In this document: positions 54,483-63,221 of the stretch, one piece after another | How positions within the stretch are numbered: position 1 is the first letter of the stretch | Layout of the letters: each line of letters starts with the position of its first letter | DNA from: Heterotrichella gracilis | Lineage: Eukaryota; Sar; Xanthophyceae; Tribonematales; Xanthonemataceae | DNA length: 64,000 nt | Reading direction: 5' to 3' | NCBI GenBank assembly: GCA_032358255.1 | Contig: JAULBX010025829.1 | Span: forward strand, 532,278-596,277 | Notes under the pieces: model-generated | The model's database searches: none | What the model saw: only the letters and a program-made list of their open reading frames with translations | Told to the model about the DNA's origin: nothing | Made by a program: the position numbers and the translations under genes

Positions 54483-55046
54483 TCAGAGAAATTTTTCGAT
54501 GGCTTTTGGCAAATACTCAAACTCCAGAGCCTGGATCTTTTTTGCAAGCGATTCCGATGTTTCGTTTGGATCGATAGCACATTTAGCTTGTAGAATTATT
54601 TCACCTTTATCATATTCTTCATTTGCAAAATGAATGGTAATACCACTTTCTTTTTCCTTATTGGCGATCACGGCTTTATGCACATTTAAACCATACATAC
54701 CTTTACCGCCATAATTGGGAAGTAAAGCCGGATGAAGGTTAACGATCTTATTTGGAAAAGCTTTTATGAATGCCTCAGGGATTTTTATTAAAAACCCTGC
54801 TAAAATAATAAGGTCTATTTTTTCAACTTTTAAGAACTCAATAAATTTATCGGTATAATTTTCTAACGCGGCCTTACTTATTATCTGTACATTTTTTTTA
54901 TGCTTTTCAGCACGGGCAATTATTCCAGCATCATCTTTATTAGTAACAACCAATTTTATTTTTATACGCGGGTCGTTTGCAAAATAGGTGAACAAATTCT
55001 CAGCGTTCGTACCTTCTCCACTTGCAAATATGGCTGCATTTATCAT
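54483..55046 (-). CDS. purN: Phosphoribosylglycinamide formyltransferase
   Basis: A 187-residue folate-dependent GAR transformylase. Landmarks: the N-terminal AIFASGEGTNAENL, the catalytic-loop block VNLHPALLPNYGGKGMYG (Asn and His), and HFANEEYDKGEII, whose Asp completes the active site. It formylates GAR in purine synthesis. Length is typical. It is divergent from lgt; purA, another purine gene, is nearby but on its own. Confidence 0.94.
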   Translation of the reverse strand: MINAAIFASGEGTNAENLFTYFANDPRIKIKLVVTNKDDAGIIARAEKHKKNVQIISKAALENYTDKFIEFLKVEKIDLIILAGFLIKIPEAFIKAFPNKIVNLHPALLPNYGGKGMYGLNVHKAVIANKEKESGITIHFANEEYDKGEIILQAKCAIDPNETSESLAKKIQALEFEYLPKAIEKFL

Positions 55047-55149
55047 TGGCGTAAAATTAACAAAGATTTGCGATTTAATATTTAGTATTGTTAACCGTAA
55101 ACAAAAAAATTATCCTTAATCCGTTTTTATATTCTTATTTTTACACTCT

Positions 55150-56013
55150 ATGATCTTAAACTACATAAACTGGAATCCAGCTCCTGAGATCTTCACAATT
55201 CCCGGCATTGATTGGCCTGTGCGCTGGTACGGATTAATGTGGGCCCTGGCTTTTATTGCCAGCCACTTTTTTATGAACCGCATATTTAAAGCAGAACTGC
55301 GCTCTGACAAAGCCCTGGACTCTTTAACACTTTACATTATTTTAGGAACTGTGTTAGGCGCGAGATTAGGGCACTGTCTGTTTTACGGGCCCTGGTTTGA
55401 TGAAACACTTCAAAACGGTGTAGTGATTGAGGGTTACTTATCGCATCCGTTAAATATGTTAAAGATCTATGAGGGCGGCTTAGCCAGTCATGGTGGCGCA
55501 CTAGGTATTTTAACTGCCATGGTGCTTTATTGTCGTAAAGAAAAAGAAAACTGGCTATGGTTATTTGATCGTTTGGTTGTGGTTGTACCTCTTGCCGCTA
55601 TGTGTATTCGTTTAGGCAACTTAATAAATAGTGAAATTATTGGAAAAGTCACGGATGTGCCATGGGCATTTATTTTTGTTCAGGAAGATAATTTACCGCG
55701 TCATCCGGCTCAGTTATACGAAGCCATTTTTTGTTTGTTTTTATTTATTTTAATGTACTGGCTTTGGAAAAACAAACGCGATAAAGTTGGTCCAGGTTTT
55801 ATGTTTGGCCTAATGTGCGTGTTACTTTTTACGGAACGTTTTTTTGATGAATTTTTAAAAGAGAACCAGGTTGATTTTGAGAATAACAATATTTTAAATC
55901 AAGGACAGGTACTAAGTATTCCATTTGTTTTAATTGGTGCATTTATGATATGGCGTTCATTTAAATTGACGCCAGGCGCTTACAAAAAAGAAATAGCTCA
56001 ACAAGAGCAATAA
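55150..56013 (+). CDS. lgt: Prolipoprotein diacylglyceryl transferase
   Basis: A 287-residue polytopic protein with the Lgt hallmarks: WPVRWYGLMWALAF near the N terminus, GARLGHCLFY, the GGLASHGGALGIL loop, the signature RLGNLINSEIIGKVTD and LPRHPAQLYEA. It attaches diacylglycerol to the lipobox Cys of prolipoproteins at the inner membrane and so acts on the lipoproteins in this window. Start ATG at 55150. Confidence 0.96.
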   Translation: MILNYINWNPAPEIFTIPGIDWPVRWYGLMWALAFIASHFFMNRIFKAELRSDKALDSLTLYIILGTVLGARLGHCLFYGPWFDETLQNGVVIEGYLSHPLNMLKIYEGGLASHGGALGILTAMVLYCRKEKENWLWLFDRLVVVVPLAAMCIRLGNLINSEIIGKVTDVPWAFIFVQEDNLPRHPAQLYEAIFCLFLFILMYWLWKNKRDKVGPGFMFGLMCVLLFTERFFDEFLKENQVDFENNNILNQGQVLSIPFVLIGAFMIWRSFKLTPGAYKKEIAQQEQ

Positions 56014-56087
56014 AATTTCTTCAGATCCTGCACAATATTTAAAGAACCTTCTCGTTTTTAGATAAAATCCATAAAACTTAAAACAAA

Positions 56088-56762
56088 ATGAAGAACTTAC
56101 TTTATTGTATGTTAGTATTTGCTATTGTATTAACGCAAGCCTGCAAAAAGAAAAAGGATGCCGAGCCTGAACAGGTTGAACAACCAGCACCAGCAACACC
56201 TGTAACTGAAAACTCTGCAGAATATGCGAAATTAAAAATCGGTAATTATTGGATCTATCAGGAAATTAATATCGATCCTCAAGGCAACGAAACGCCAACA
56301 TCAAACTATGATAGTTGTTATGTTGCAAAAGATACAATTATTCACGGCTCAACATTTTTCTGGTTTAAAAATTTTTCGCCTCTTTTTTCTTATCAGGAGT
56401 TTTTGCGCGATTCATCCAATCATATAATTAATTCTCATGGTGAAATAATTTTTGCTGCAAATGATTTTACAACAATTTTCGCCAACAGCAGTAATGTCAA
56501 TCCACCAAACGATACAATTTATAAATCCCAATATAAAATGACAGATAAAGATCTGGCTATAACTGTTCCTGCAGGTACTTTTACAACTTCCAATTTTCAA
56601 AAAAAATACAGCATTTTTCCAAACTGGGCTAATGGCGTTCCGGTAAGATATATGAACACGCGTTTTGCTAAAAACGTAGGTATGATCACACAAACGCAGG
56701 CGATCTTTTTATCAATTACTTCAACCGTTGAGAGAAGATTAGTGAGATATCATTTGAACTAA
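56088..56762 (+). CDS. Hypothetical lipoprotein, paralogue-like to the gene at 18412
   Basis: A 224-residue lipoprotein with lipobox TQAC and a following KKKKDAEPEQ linker. The mature region begins LKIGNYWIYQEI and has a late NVGMITQTQ segment, paralleling LGSYWVYQLQ and GVGIIKF in the lipoprotein at 18412. Conserved family function is unknown. A hairpin sits across its stop codon, and purA converges on it 24 bases away. Confidence 0.72.
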   Translation: MKNLLYCMLVFAIVLTQACKKKKDAEPEQVEQPAPATPVTENSAEYAKLKIGNYWIYQEINIDPQGNETPTSNYDSCYVAKDTIIHGSTFFWFKNFSPLFSYQEFLRDSSNHIINSHGEIIFAANDFTTIFANSSNVNPPNDTIYKSQYKMTDKDLAITVPAGTFTTSNFQKKYSIFPNWANGVPVRYMNTRFAKNVGMITQTQAIFLSITSTVERRLVRYHLN

Positions 56763-56790
56763 GCCCGCAAGGTTTAGTTCAAATTTTACA
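56752..56790 (+). terminator. Probable terminator after the lipoprotein gene
   Basis: ATTTGAACTAA (56752-56762) pairs with TTAGTTCAAAT (56774-56784), extended inward by a G-T pair and two C-G pairs; the hairpin covers the stop codon. The run after it (TTTT A) is a weak T-tract, so the efficiency is uncertain. No T-tract is found in the other direction. Confidence 0.55.
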
Positions 56791-58051
56791 TTCTGATAGT
56801 TTGTTTTCTATCTGGACCAACTGATACGATGGTAATCTTTGTATCCACAGCCTTTTCAATAAAACGAACATATTCCATTAATTCTTTTGGAAGATCGTTC
56901 TTATTTTCAATTGCTGTAAGATCTTTGTTCCATCCTTTTAAAGGCGTTGTAATTGGCTTAAGATAATTAGGATCGATATTGTATGGTAAATAATCAATTA
57001 CCTGGCCGTTATAATTGTAGTGTGTGCAAACTTCAATGGTTTCAAACTCACTCAAAATATCAGCTTTCATCATCATTAATTCCGTAACACCATTTACCAT
57101 TACTGCATATTTTAAAGCAGGGATATCTAACCAACCAGTACGACGTGGTCTTCCGGTAGTACTTCCAAACTCACGACCTATCTGGCGAATCTTTTCTCCA
57201 ACCTCATCTTCTAATTCTGTCGGAAATGGGCCGCTGCCAACACGTGTACAATAGGCTTTAAAAATTCCAATAACGTTACCAATTTTATTTGGTGCAATAC
57301 CCAAACCATTACATGCGCCTGCACAAATTGTGTTGCTGCTTGTTACAAATGGATAAGATCCAAAATCAATATCTAATAAACTTCCTTGCGCACCTTCAGC
57401 TAAAACACGTTTACCCGAAACCATTGCAGTATTTAAATAATGTTCGGTCTCAACAAATTGTAATTCTTTTAAAGATTCAATGGCTTCAAACCAGGTTGGC
57501 TCTAACTCTGCTAAATTATATTCGAAATTATAGAAGGACAATAACTGTTTATGTTTTTCAACTAAGGTGTTATATTTTTCTCTGAACTCATTTGTTTCAA
57601 TATCACCAATACGCAAACCATTTCTACCGGTCTTGTCCATATATGTTGGGCCAATACCTTTTAAAGTAGAACCAATTTTGTTTTTGCCTTTGGCGGCTTC
57701 GCTGGCGGCATCAATTAAACGATGAGTAGGTAAAATTAAATGCGCACGTTTGCTAATAAGTAATTTTGACTTTACGTCAACGCCTAATTTTGATAAGGCA
57801 TCAATTTCTTTTTTAAAGATAACCGGATCTATAACAACACCATTGCCAACTATGTTAATGGCAGTAGGATGAAAAATACCACTTGGGATAGTATGCAGCA
57901 CGTGCTTAATTCCGTTAAATTCCAAGGTGTGTCCTGCATTTGGCCCACCCTGAAAACGGGCAATAATATCATAATCAGGAGTTAAAACATCAACTATTTT
58001 ACCTTTTCCTTCATCACCCCACTGTAAACCTAAAAGTACGTCTGCTTTCAT
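56786..58051 (-). CDS. purA: Adenylosuccinate synthetase
   Basis: About 421 residues from the ATG at 58049-58051. PurA landmarks: LLGLQWGDEGKGKIVD at the N terminus, the GGPNAGHT loop, IGSTLKGIGPTYMDK, the TGRPRRTGWLD block and a final SVGPDRKQTI. It makes adenylosuccinate from IMP and aspartate. An in-frame ATG at 58070-58072 exists but the shorter form starts at the conserved family position. A TAnnTTTG element (minus TAAATTTG, plus 58070-58077) lies just upstream. Confidence 0.97.
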   Translation of the reverse strand: MKADVLLGLQWGDEGKGKIVDVLTPDYDIIARFQGGPNAGHTLEFNGIKHVLHTIPSGIFHPTAINIVGNGVVIDPVIFKKEIDALSKLGVDVKSKLLISKRAHLILPTHRLIDAASEAAKGKNKIGSTLKGIGPTYMDKTGRNGLRIGDIETNEFREKYNTLVEKHKQLLSFYNFEYNLAELEPTWFEAIESLKELQFVETEHYLNTAMVSGKRVLAEGAQGSLLDIDFGSYPFVTSSNTICAGACNGLGIAPNKIGNVIGIFKAYCTRVGSGPFPTELEDEVGEKIRQIGREFGSTTGRPRRTGWLDIPALKYAVMVNGVTELMMMKADILSEFETIEVCTHYNYNGQVIDYLPYNIDPNYLKPITTPLKGWNKDLTAIENKNDLPKELMEYVRFIEKAVDTKITIVSVGPDRKQTIRM

Positions 58052-58201
58052 AGTATTTTTATTAAAGGGCAAATTTAAATTAAAAGCAAAAGTGAACCAC
58101 CCTTTTTAATAACTTTTTAAAAGTAAAAAAATGACACTATTGCTCAAATTCCTATAAAATGTTGATTTTTTTACAAAAAAGAAATTTGTAAATTTATAGC
58201 A

Positions 58202-58918
58202 GTGCAAAAGATAACCATAGCTATAGACGGGTACAGCAGTTGCGGAAAAAGCACACTGGCTAAAGCTTTAGCTCACAAACTGGGTTACAATTACATTGAT
58301 ACAGGCGCTATGTATCGCGCAGTTACGCTGTACGCTTTAGAGCATAAATTCATTAATGATAATGACGAAATTAATGTGAAAGCATTATTAAAAAGTCTTC
58401 CAAAAATTGAAGTTGAATTTGAAGTGAATCCCAAAACACACAATTCTGATGTACTTTTAAATGGTGTTGATGTTGAACGCGAAATAAGAACCATGAAAGT
58501 GAGTGGCCTTGTGAGTAAAGTAAGTGCTATTAAAGAAGTACGTGAAAAAATGGTTGCATTGCAGCGTTTAATGGGTAAAAAGAAAGCGGTAGTAATGGAT
58601 GGACGCGATATTGGAACCCATGTTTTTCCCAAGGCTGAATTAAAGTTGTTTATGATCGCTGATCCGGATGTTCGTGCAAAAAGAAGGCAGGATGAATTTA
58701 GCTCTAAAGGACAGTATTTTACGATAGAAGAAGTGGAGATGAGCTTATTAAAACGCGACATGGCTGATATTAGTCGTGAAGAAAGTCCTTTAACGCAGGC
58801 GGATGACGCTGTGATACTTGACAATAGTGATCTTAGCAGAGAAGAACAATTAGAATTCGTTCTAAAATTAATTGCCGATCTTCAGTTCATTTCGCGGAAT
58901 GAACAGGCACATCATTGA
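58202..58918 (+). CDS. cmk: Cytidylate kinase
   Basis: A 238-residue kinase with the P-loop GYSSCGKSTLAKAL, YIDTGAMYRAVTLYAL, the CMP-binding VMDGRDIGTHVFP segment and a C-terminal LID region. It phosphorylates CMP and dCMP. The start is GTG (58202-58204), directly after a T/A-rich promoter-like region, with no in-frame ATG near. It is divergent from purA and convergent with the DUF3307 gene. Confidence 0.94.
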   Translation: MQKITIAIDGYSSCGKSTLAKALAHKLGYNYIDTGAMYRAVTLYALEHKFINDNDEINVKALLKSLPKIEVEFEVNPKTHNSDVLLNGVDVEREIRTMKVSGLVSKVSAIKEVREKMVALQRLMGKKKAVVMDGRDIGTHVFPKAELKLFMIADPDVRAKRRQDEFSSKGQYFTIEEVEMSLLKRDMADISREESPLTQADDAVILDNSDLSREEQLEFVLKLIADLQFISRNEQAHH

Positions 58919-58938
58919 TTATTGATTCACGGTATCCT

Positions 58939-59325
58939 TCATGCCTGACTTGACAATAACAAGTTTTCTTTTAACCAAAAAAAAGTGCTTATTAAACACA
59001 CATTATGAATAAGCTGATCAAAGCCTATCATTACAAAAAAGAAACGCATATTTTTTTCCTCCCAAAACCGCGAAGTAATTTTTGAAGTAAAAAAATCTAC
59101 AATAAAATGTAATATTACATTGATGATCCACCAACATAAAGCAAAAGAAAGATCGCCATAATTAGTAAATAGAAATAGAAAAGTGATAAGCGAAACCAGG
59201 GAATAAGTGAGCACATGAATGCTTAACCATTTTAAACTTTTACTTTTACCCGTTGCCATTTTAGAAGATTGAAAAACAAAATCTGCTAAAAAATGTACAA
59301 TAAATATTACCAAAAGTATTACCAT
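58939..59325 (-). CDS. DUF3307 membrane protein
   Basis: A 128-residue small membrane protein with about four hydrophobic segments. The N-terminal FIVHFLADFVFQSSKMATGKSKS and the following LSIHVLTYSL match DUF3307, where the His and Asp pair in HFLADF is conserved; function is unknown. Its start overlaps the dapD stop by one base (TAATG), so it is co-translated with a lysine/peptidoglycan gene. Confidence 0.8.
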   Translation of the reverse strand: MVILLVIFIVHFLADFVFQSSKMATGKSKSLKWLSIHVLTYSLVSLITFLFLFTNYGDLSFALCWWIINVILHFIVDFFTSKITSRFWEEKNMRFFFVMIGFDQLIHNVCLISTFFWLKENLLLSSQA

Positions 59326-60134
59326 TAAACTGCTACATTATTTTCACGCAAGGCATCGTTCAAAGAAGTTTTAAGATCTGTACTTTCTTTACGTTTACCA
59401 ATTATTAAAGCGCATGGTACCTGATAATCACCTGCAGGAAAAGATTTCGTATAACTTCCCGGAATAACTACACTTCTTTCGGGCACATACCCCTTTGTTT
59501 CAACAGGTTTATTTCCTGTAACATCAATTATTTTTGTAGACATTGTTAGTACGACATTAGCTCCTAAAACCGCTTCCTTACCTACTCTCACACCTTCAAC
59601 AACAATGCAACGTGAACCTACAAAACAATTATCCTCTATAATAACCGGCGCAGCCTGCACAGGCTCTAAAACACCACCAATACCAACCCCGCCGCTTAAG
59701 TGCACATTTTTTCCTATTTGCGCGCAACTGCCTACTGTTGCCCAGGTATCCACCATAGTGCCACTATCAACATAAGCGCCAATGTTTACATAACTCGGCA
59801 TCATAATTACACCATTGGCCAAAAAAGAGCCGTAGCGGGCAACCGCGGGCGGCACCACACGTACGCCTAATTGCGCATAATTTGTTTTTAAAGACATTTT
59901 ATCATGAAACTCGAACGGACCCACTTCAATTGTAGCCATTTTACGGGTGGGAAAATACATGATCACTGCTTTTTTAACCCAATCATTCACCTGCCAGTTT
60001 CCATCCTTTAATGGCTCTGCAACTCTCAGGGTTCCTATATCTAATAATTCAATTACTTCATTAATAGCATTTAAAGTTGTTTTTTCCTTTAATAGTTCTC
60101 GGTTCAGCCATGCGGCTTCAATTATGTTTTGCAT
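59325..60134 (-). CDS. dapD: 2,3,4,5-tetrahydropyridine-2,6-dicarboxylate N-succinyltransferase
   Basis: A 269-residue left-handed beta-helix acyltransferase. Landmarks: WQVNDWVKKAVIMYF (about 45-59), the hexapeptide-repeat core with NIGAYVDSGTMVDTWATVGSCAQIG (landmarks GAYVDSGTMVDTWATVGS) and GGVGIGGVLEP, and the C-terminal ALIIGKR. It makes N-succinyl intermediates in the succinylase branch of diaminopimelate and lysine synthesis, which feeds peptidoglycan. Start ATG; a tRNA gene is divergent. Confidence 0.96.
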   Translation of the reverse strand: MQNIIEAAWLNRELLKEKTTLNAINEVIELLDIGTLRVAEPLKDGNWQVNDWVKKAVIMYFPTRKMATIEVGPFEFHDKMSLKTNYAQLGVRVVPPAVARYGSFLANGVIMMPSYVNIGAYVDSGTMVDTWATVGSCAQIGKNVHLSGGVGIGGVLEPVQAAPVIIEDNCFVGSRCIVVEGVRVGKEAVLGANVVLTMSTKIIDVTGNKPVETKGYVPERSVVIPGSYTKSFPAGDYQVPCALIIGKRKESTDLKTSLNDALRENNVAV

Positions 60135-60153
60135 AGGTCTTTTAAATAAATCC

Positions 60154-60185
60154 TTTGCAAGGTATTAAAAAAATGTATATTTTTG
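60154..60185 (+). promoter_or_regulatory. Bacteroidota-type promoter for tRNA-Arg
   Basis: TTTG at 60154-60157, a 20-base spacer, then TATTTTTG at 60178-60185, matching the Bacteroidota pattern. The tRNA begins at 60199, so a predicted start of transcription near 60191 leaves a short 5' leader. Confidence 0.7.
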
Positions 60186-60198
60186 CAGACGAATTTAT

Positions 60199-60272
60199 GG
60201 TTATGTAGCTCAACTGGATAGAGCACCTCACTACGGATGAGGAGGTTTGGGGTTCGACTCCCTACATGACCA
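60199..60272 (+). tRNA. tRNA-Arg, anticodon ACG
   Basis: A 74-base cloverleaf: acceptor arms GGTTATG and CATGACC pair (one G-T pair), D arm GCTC...GAGC, anticodon stem CCTCA/TGAGG with loop CTACGGA, T arm TGGGG/CCCTA with TTCGACT loop. The anticodon ACG, read as ICG after deamination, decodes CGN Arg codons. The terminal CCA is not encoded. Confidence 0.95.
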
Positions 60273-60284
60273 CATTCAAAAAGC

Positions 60285-60320
60285 AAAAAGCCCATTCACA
60301 AAATGAATGGGCTTTTTTTA
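60285..60320. terminator. Bidirectional rho-independent terminator
   Basis: AAAAAGCCCATTCA (60285-60298) and TGAATGGGCTTTTT (60304-60317) form a 14-base-pair stem with loop CAAAA. A T-run follows in the plus direction and an A/T-rich run in the other, so it can stop both the tRNA transcript and the small minus-strand gene at 60326. Confidence 0.9.
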
Positions 60321-60325
60321 TAGAT

Positions 60326-60547
60326 CTATATTATAAACTCAAGATGTTGCATGGGCACATGTTGAAACGCACCAAATGCACCATCTTCTTTGTGTTTTTT
60401 TGCGATTATAAAGTCATTCCCCTCTAAAACCTCTATCTTCTCTCCGTTTTCATTTACGTGAGGTTCCCCTTTTGTAGCCACAATTTTGTATTCTTCTTTA
60501 TCTCCAGAAAGCCATTTAACACTATCTCCTTTTTTTAATCCACTCAT
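60326..60547 (-). CDS. Small hypothetical protein
   Basis: A 73-residue soluble protein without a signal peptide, rich in Lys and Glu. The pattern of short strands (KKGDSVKWLSGDKEEY, EVLEGNDFIIAKKHK) resembles KOW/Tudor-like beta folds, but I do not assign a family. A plausible ribosome site and the terminator at its 3' end support a real gene. Confidence 0.65.
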   Translation of the reverse strand: MSGLKKGDSVKWLSGDKEEYKIVATKGEPHVNENGEKIEVLEGNDFIIAKKHKEDGAFGAFQHVPMQHLEFII

Positions 60548-60663
60548 TTTTTTATTTTTTTATACTCCTATAAATACAACAAAAAACAAACAGAAAAGTT
60601 TAAACTAAATTATGGTTGAATGGTTATAACTTTAAGTAATTATAAGGTGAGAGTAATAAAAAA

Positions 60664-60846
60664 ATGGATCCTAAAGAAAATAACAAAAAAGAAAAATCTG
60701 AAAAAATTTTTGTAGAAAAAGACATCTTGGGTCTTGAAAAACAAACTTCAAATATTTCAAAACCCAAAGCAAACCCAAATAGGATATTTATGGGATTGGC
60801 CATTGCTATTGTTATTGCAATACTGTATTGGATCTTTAAGAAATAA
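60664..60846 (+). CDS. Small single-pass membrane protein
   Basis: A 60-residue protein: a charged N terminus (about 1-38, rich in Lys, Glu and Asn) and one C-terminal hydrophobic helix (about 41-57, GLAIAIVIAILYWIF) ending in KK. No family recognised. An AAGGTGAG stretch about 15-20 bases upstream of the ATG may be a ribosome-binding site, but base composition alone cannot rule out a spurious frame. Confidence 0.5.
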   Translation: MDPKENNKKEKSEKIFVEKDILGLEKQTSNISKPKANPNRIFMGLAIAIVIAILYWIFKK

Positions 60847-60919
60847 CCTATTTTTGTTTATCAAAAACATATTCTAAACACACGATCAGGCAACATTGCT
60901 TAATGCTTGTTATTCGCTA

Positions 60920-63202
60920 TTAGTTTAAGAGTGTAACATGTCCAATTAGTGTTTTAGCTACACCGCGTTGACTTCCATAAAGAAATTTATATGAAATTTT
61001 ATAAATATAGGCATCCATTTTACAGTCTTGTCCTTTGTAGGTTCCATCCCAACCCTGTGCGGGATCGTTTGTTTCATAAATTTTTTCTCCCCATCTATCA
61101 AAAATGAGCATACTAAATTCATTAAAATTAATGCCTTTTACTTTAAACACATCGTTTAAACCGTCTGCGTTTTTAGGTGTAAATGCATTCGGAACAAAAA
61201 TAGTGGGTATATCCTTAATTTCAATTTGTTTGGTAACAGAATCAACACAAGTATAGATATTAGACACTATAAGCGTTACATTAAAGTAACCAACATCGTA
61301 GAACGTATGTGCCGGATGCGTTTGAGTTGTATAACTTCCATCACCAAAATTCCATGCTGAATAAGAATAATTACCTGAAGAAGAATTTTGAAATTCGATC
61401 TTAGGATTCATTATATCCAAATCAATTATAGAGGAATAAATAAAATCGGCTTTAGGTTTTGGATAAACTGTTATATAATTATTTTTTGTATTTGAATTTA
61501 CACAACCGCTATCTGACGTAGCAATTAATGAAATACTAAACGTTCCGGCATCATTAAATACAAAAGTTGGAGATGCTGAACTGGATGAGTTTCCATTATT
61601 AAAATCCCATTGATAAAAACTGATGTTCGGATTATTACCTGAAAGATTTAAAAAGTTTACCAAAAGCGGTTGACAACCCGATGTAATAGCCGAGGTAAAA
61701 TTTACTACCGGTAACTGGTTAACATTTATATTTATTGTATCGCCTATCAAACAATTATTCTTATCGGTCAATAAAGTGCTGTATTGTCCGCTGTTAGTTG
61801 GGGTTAATACAATTGCTGAAGAACTATTTAATAAATTAGTATTGGTAACACCTGTGCTCCAGTTTAATATATATGGTTTTGTACCTCCGGCATAATTTGC
61901 ATTAAGCTGTAAAGTTTGGTTTCTACAAAATGAATAATCATTTGCAGTTAAACTATGCGTTAAGATAGTGGGTTCAAAAACATTTATATCATTCAAAGTA
62001 TCAGAACAGCCCATAATATCAGTTGCAATAATTGTATATGTGCCTGCGATTAAATTCGTTTTTATTGTGTCAGTAGATACTAAAGAATTCCAGCTGTATG
62101 AATTAACCCCATATCCTGGTGTAGCAGAAAACTGAATAACACCATTACTTTGTCCAAAACATTTCACACTGTCTATATTTAAAAGACCAAGTTTTAATTG
62201 CTTGTATTCGCCCAACGTAAACACACCATAATTGGTATTGGTGGTAATTGTTTGTTCATTTAATATTGAGTTATTGGTACTTGTAATAGGCGTCCATCCG
62301 GTTGTTGAATAATACCAGGTATTTAGAAGCGGCTCTGTTATTAAATTGGTGCTGGACGCATTTGTGTTCCATTCATCATCCACGTATGTTACTTTTTTTG
62401 TAACGGTTGGTAATGTGCTATAATTATTAGCATTGATCACCCAAAAACGATCTAACATTTTTATAGCATGTTCGGTACCACAATTATTAATTAGATCTGC
62501 AACGCCCGTAGGAAGTGGTCTGTTATTAACCGCAACGCTTGTAATTGTTGGATAGGTTGAAGCGCTTATGCTGCCCGCGCCAGCTTGCGTTCCGGCAGTT
62601 GATATATTATAATAAAAAGGAATGTAAGATGCTGTTGCGGTACCAAACGGAAATTCGTAGTTACCTGTATTATTGCCTAGATTCCATTGTATAGTTCCGT
62701 ATCCGGGAACGGCTGGAGTTTCACTTAAAATATAACCGCTTGTTCTTATTATGGCAGACTGCAAAGCGTTAGTAACGAATAACGTGTTGCTATTAAGATC
62801 TAATATTCTTGCGGTTAAATTTAAAACGCCTGTTGTGCCGCCAACAATTGTATTAATATTTAAGCGCTTTACATTCGTGCCCAGCAATGTTAAATTATTA
62901 AATGTAGTTGTGGTTGTTCCTGTAATTAACTGCAACGCTCCGTTTAATTCAACAAGTCCGGTTGTGGCCGTAAGCGCAGACGTACTGGAGTTATTGGTCC
63001 AGTCTCCCGATAATGCTATCGTACCGGAATTATTTATTGTACCAATATTTACCCCATTATCTGTGTTGATCACTTCGCCCTGAACAAAAATTAAACCACC
63101 GCTTTGCACGGCAATTGAACCTCCATTATTAAAAAATTCGTTTTGAGACGATAAATTAATCGAAATAACAGACAGCAATAGTATTTTAAATAAGATCTTC
63201 AC
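60920..63202 (-). CDS. T9SS type B sorted secreted protein with PKD and SprB domains
   Basis: About 760 residues from the GTG at 63200-63202. Signal peptide at about 1-20 (ending LSSQ), a beta-helix-like region (about 24-330, repeats such as GTINNSGTIALSGDW), one SprB repeat (CFGQSNG to GCSDTL), a Ser/Thr-rich stretch, two PKD-type domains (GCQPLLVNFLNLS and the WNFGDGSYTTQ block) and a C-terminal gliding-motility-associated sorting domain (FVPNAFTPKNADGLNDVF, WDGTYKGQ, YIYKISY). Export by T9SS is expected; function unknown. It follows the tail-collar gene by 19 bases on the same strand and may be co-transcribed. Confidence 0.9.
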   Translation of the reverse strand: MKILFKILLLSVISINLSSQNEFFNNGGSIAVQSGGLIFVQGEVINTDNGVNIGTINNSGTIALSGDWTNNSSTSALTATTGLVELNGALQLITGTTTTTFNNLTLLGTNVKRLNINTIVGGTTGVLNLTARILDLNSNTLFVTNALQSAIIRTSGYILSETPAVPGYGTIQWNLGNNTGNYEFPFGTATASYIPFYYNISTAGTQAGAGSISASTYPTITSVAVNNRPLPTGVADLINNCGTEHAIKMLDRFWVINANNYSTLPTVTKKVTYVDDEWNTNASSTNLITEPLLNTWYYSTTGWTPITSTNNSILNEQTITTNTNYGVFTLGEYKQLKLGLLNIDSVKCFGQSNGVIQFSATPGYGVNSYSWNSLVSTDTIKTNLIAGTYTIIATDIMGCSDTLNDINVFEPTILTHSLTANDYSFCRNQTLQLNANYAGGTKPYILNWSTGVTNTNLLNSSSAIVLTPTNSGQYSTLLTDKNNCLIGDTININVNQLPVVNFTSAITSGCQPLLVNFLNLSGNNPNISFYQWDFNNGNSSSSASPTFVFNDAGTFSISLIATSDSGCVNSNTKNNYITVYPKPKADFIYSSIIDLDIMNPKIEFQNSSSGNYSYSAWNFGDGSYTTQTHPAHTFYDVGYFNVTLIVSNIYTCVDSVTKQIEIKDIPTIFVPNAFTPKNADGLNDVFKVKGINFNEFSMLIFDRWGEKIYETNDPAQGWDGTYKGQDCKMDAYIYKISYKFLYGSQRGVAKTLIGHVTLLN

Positions 63203-63221
63203 TTAATTGAATTCACAGGTT

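Noticed and set aside
58888-58910. Hairpin at the end of cmk as a terminator
   Set aside because: It lies inside the coding sequence with no T-run after it.
60326-60547. DUF2945-type hypervirulence-associated protein
   Set aside because: Only the short KGD-x-V-x-W start is similar; the characteristic later segments are absent, so no family was assigned.
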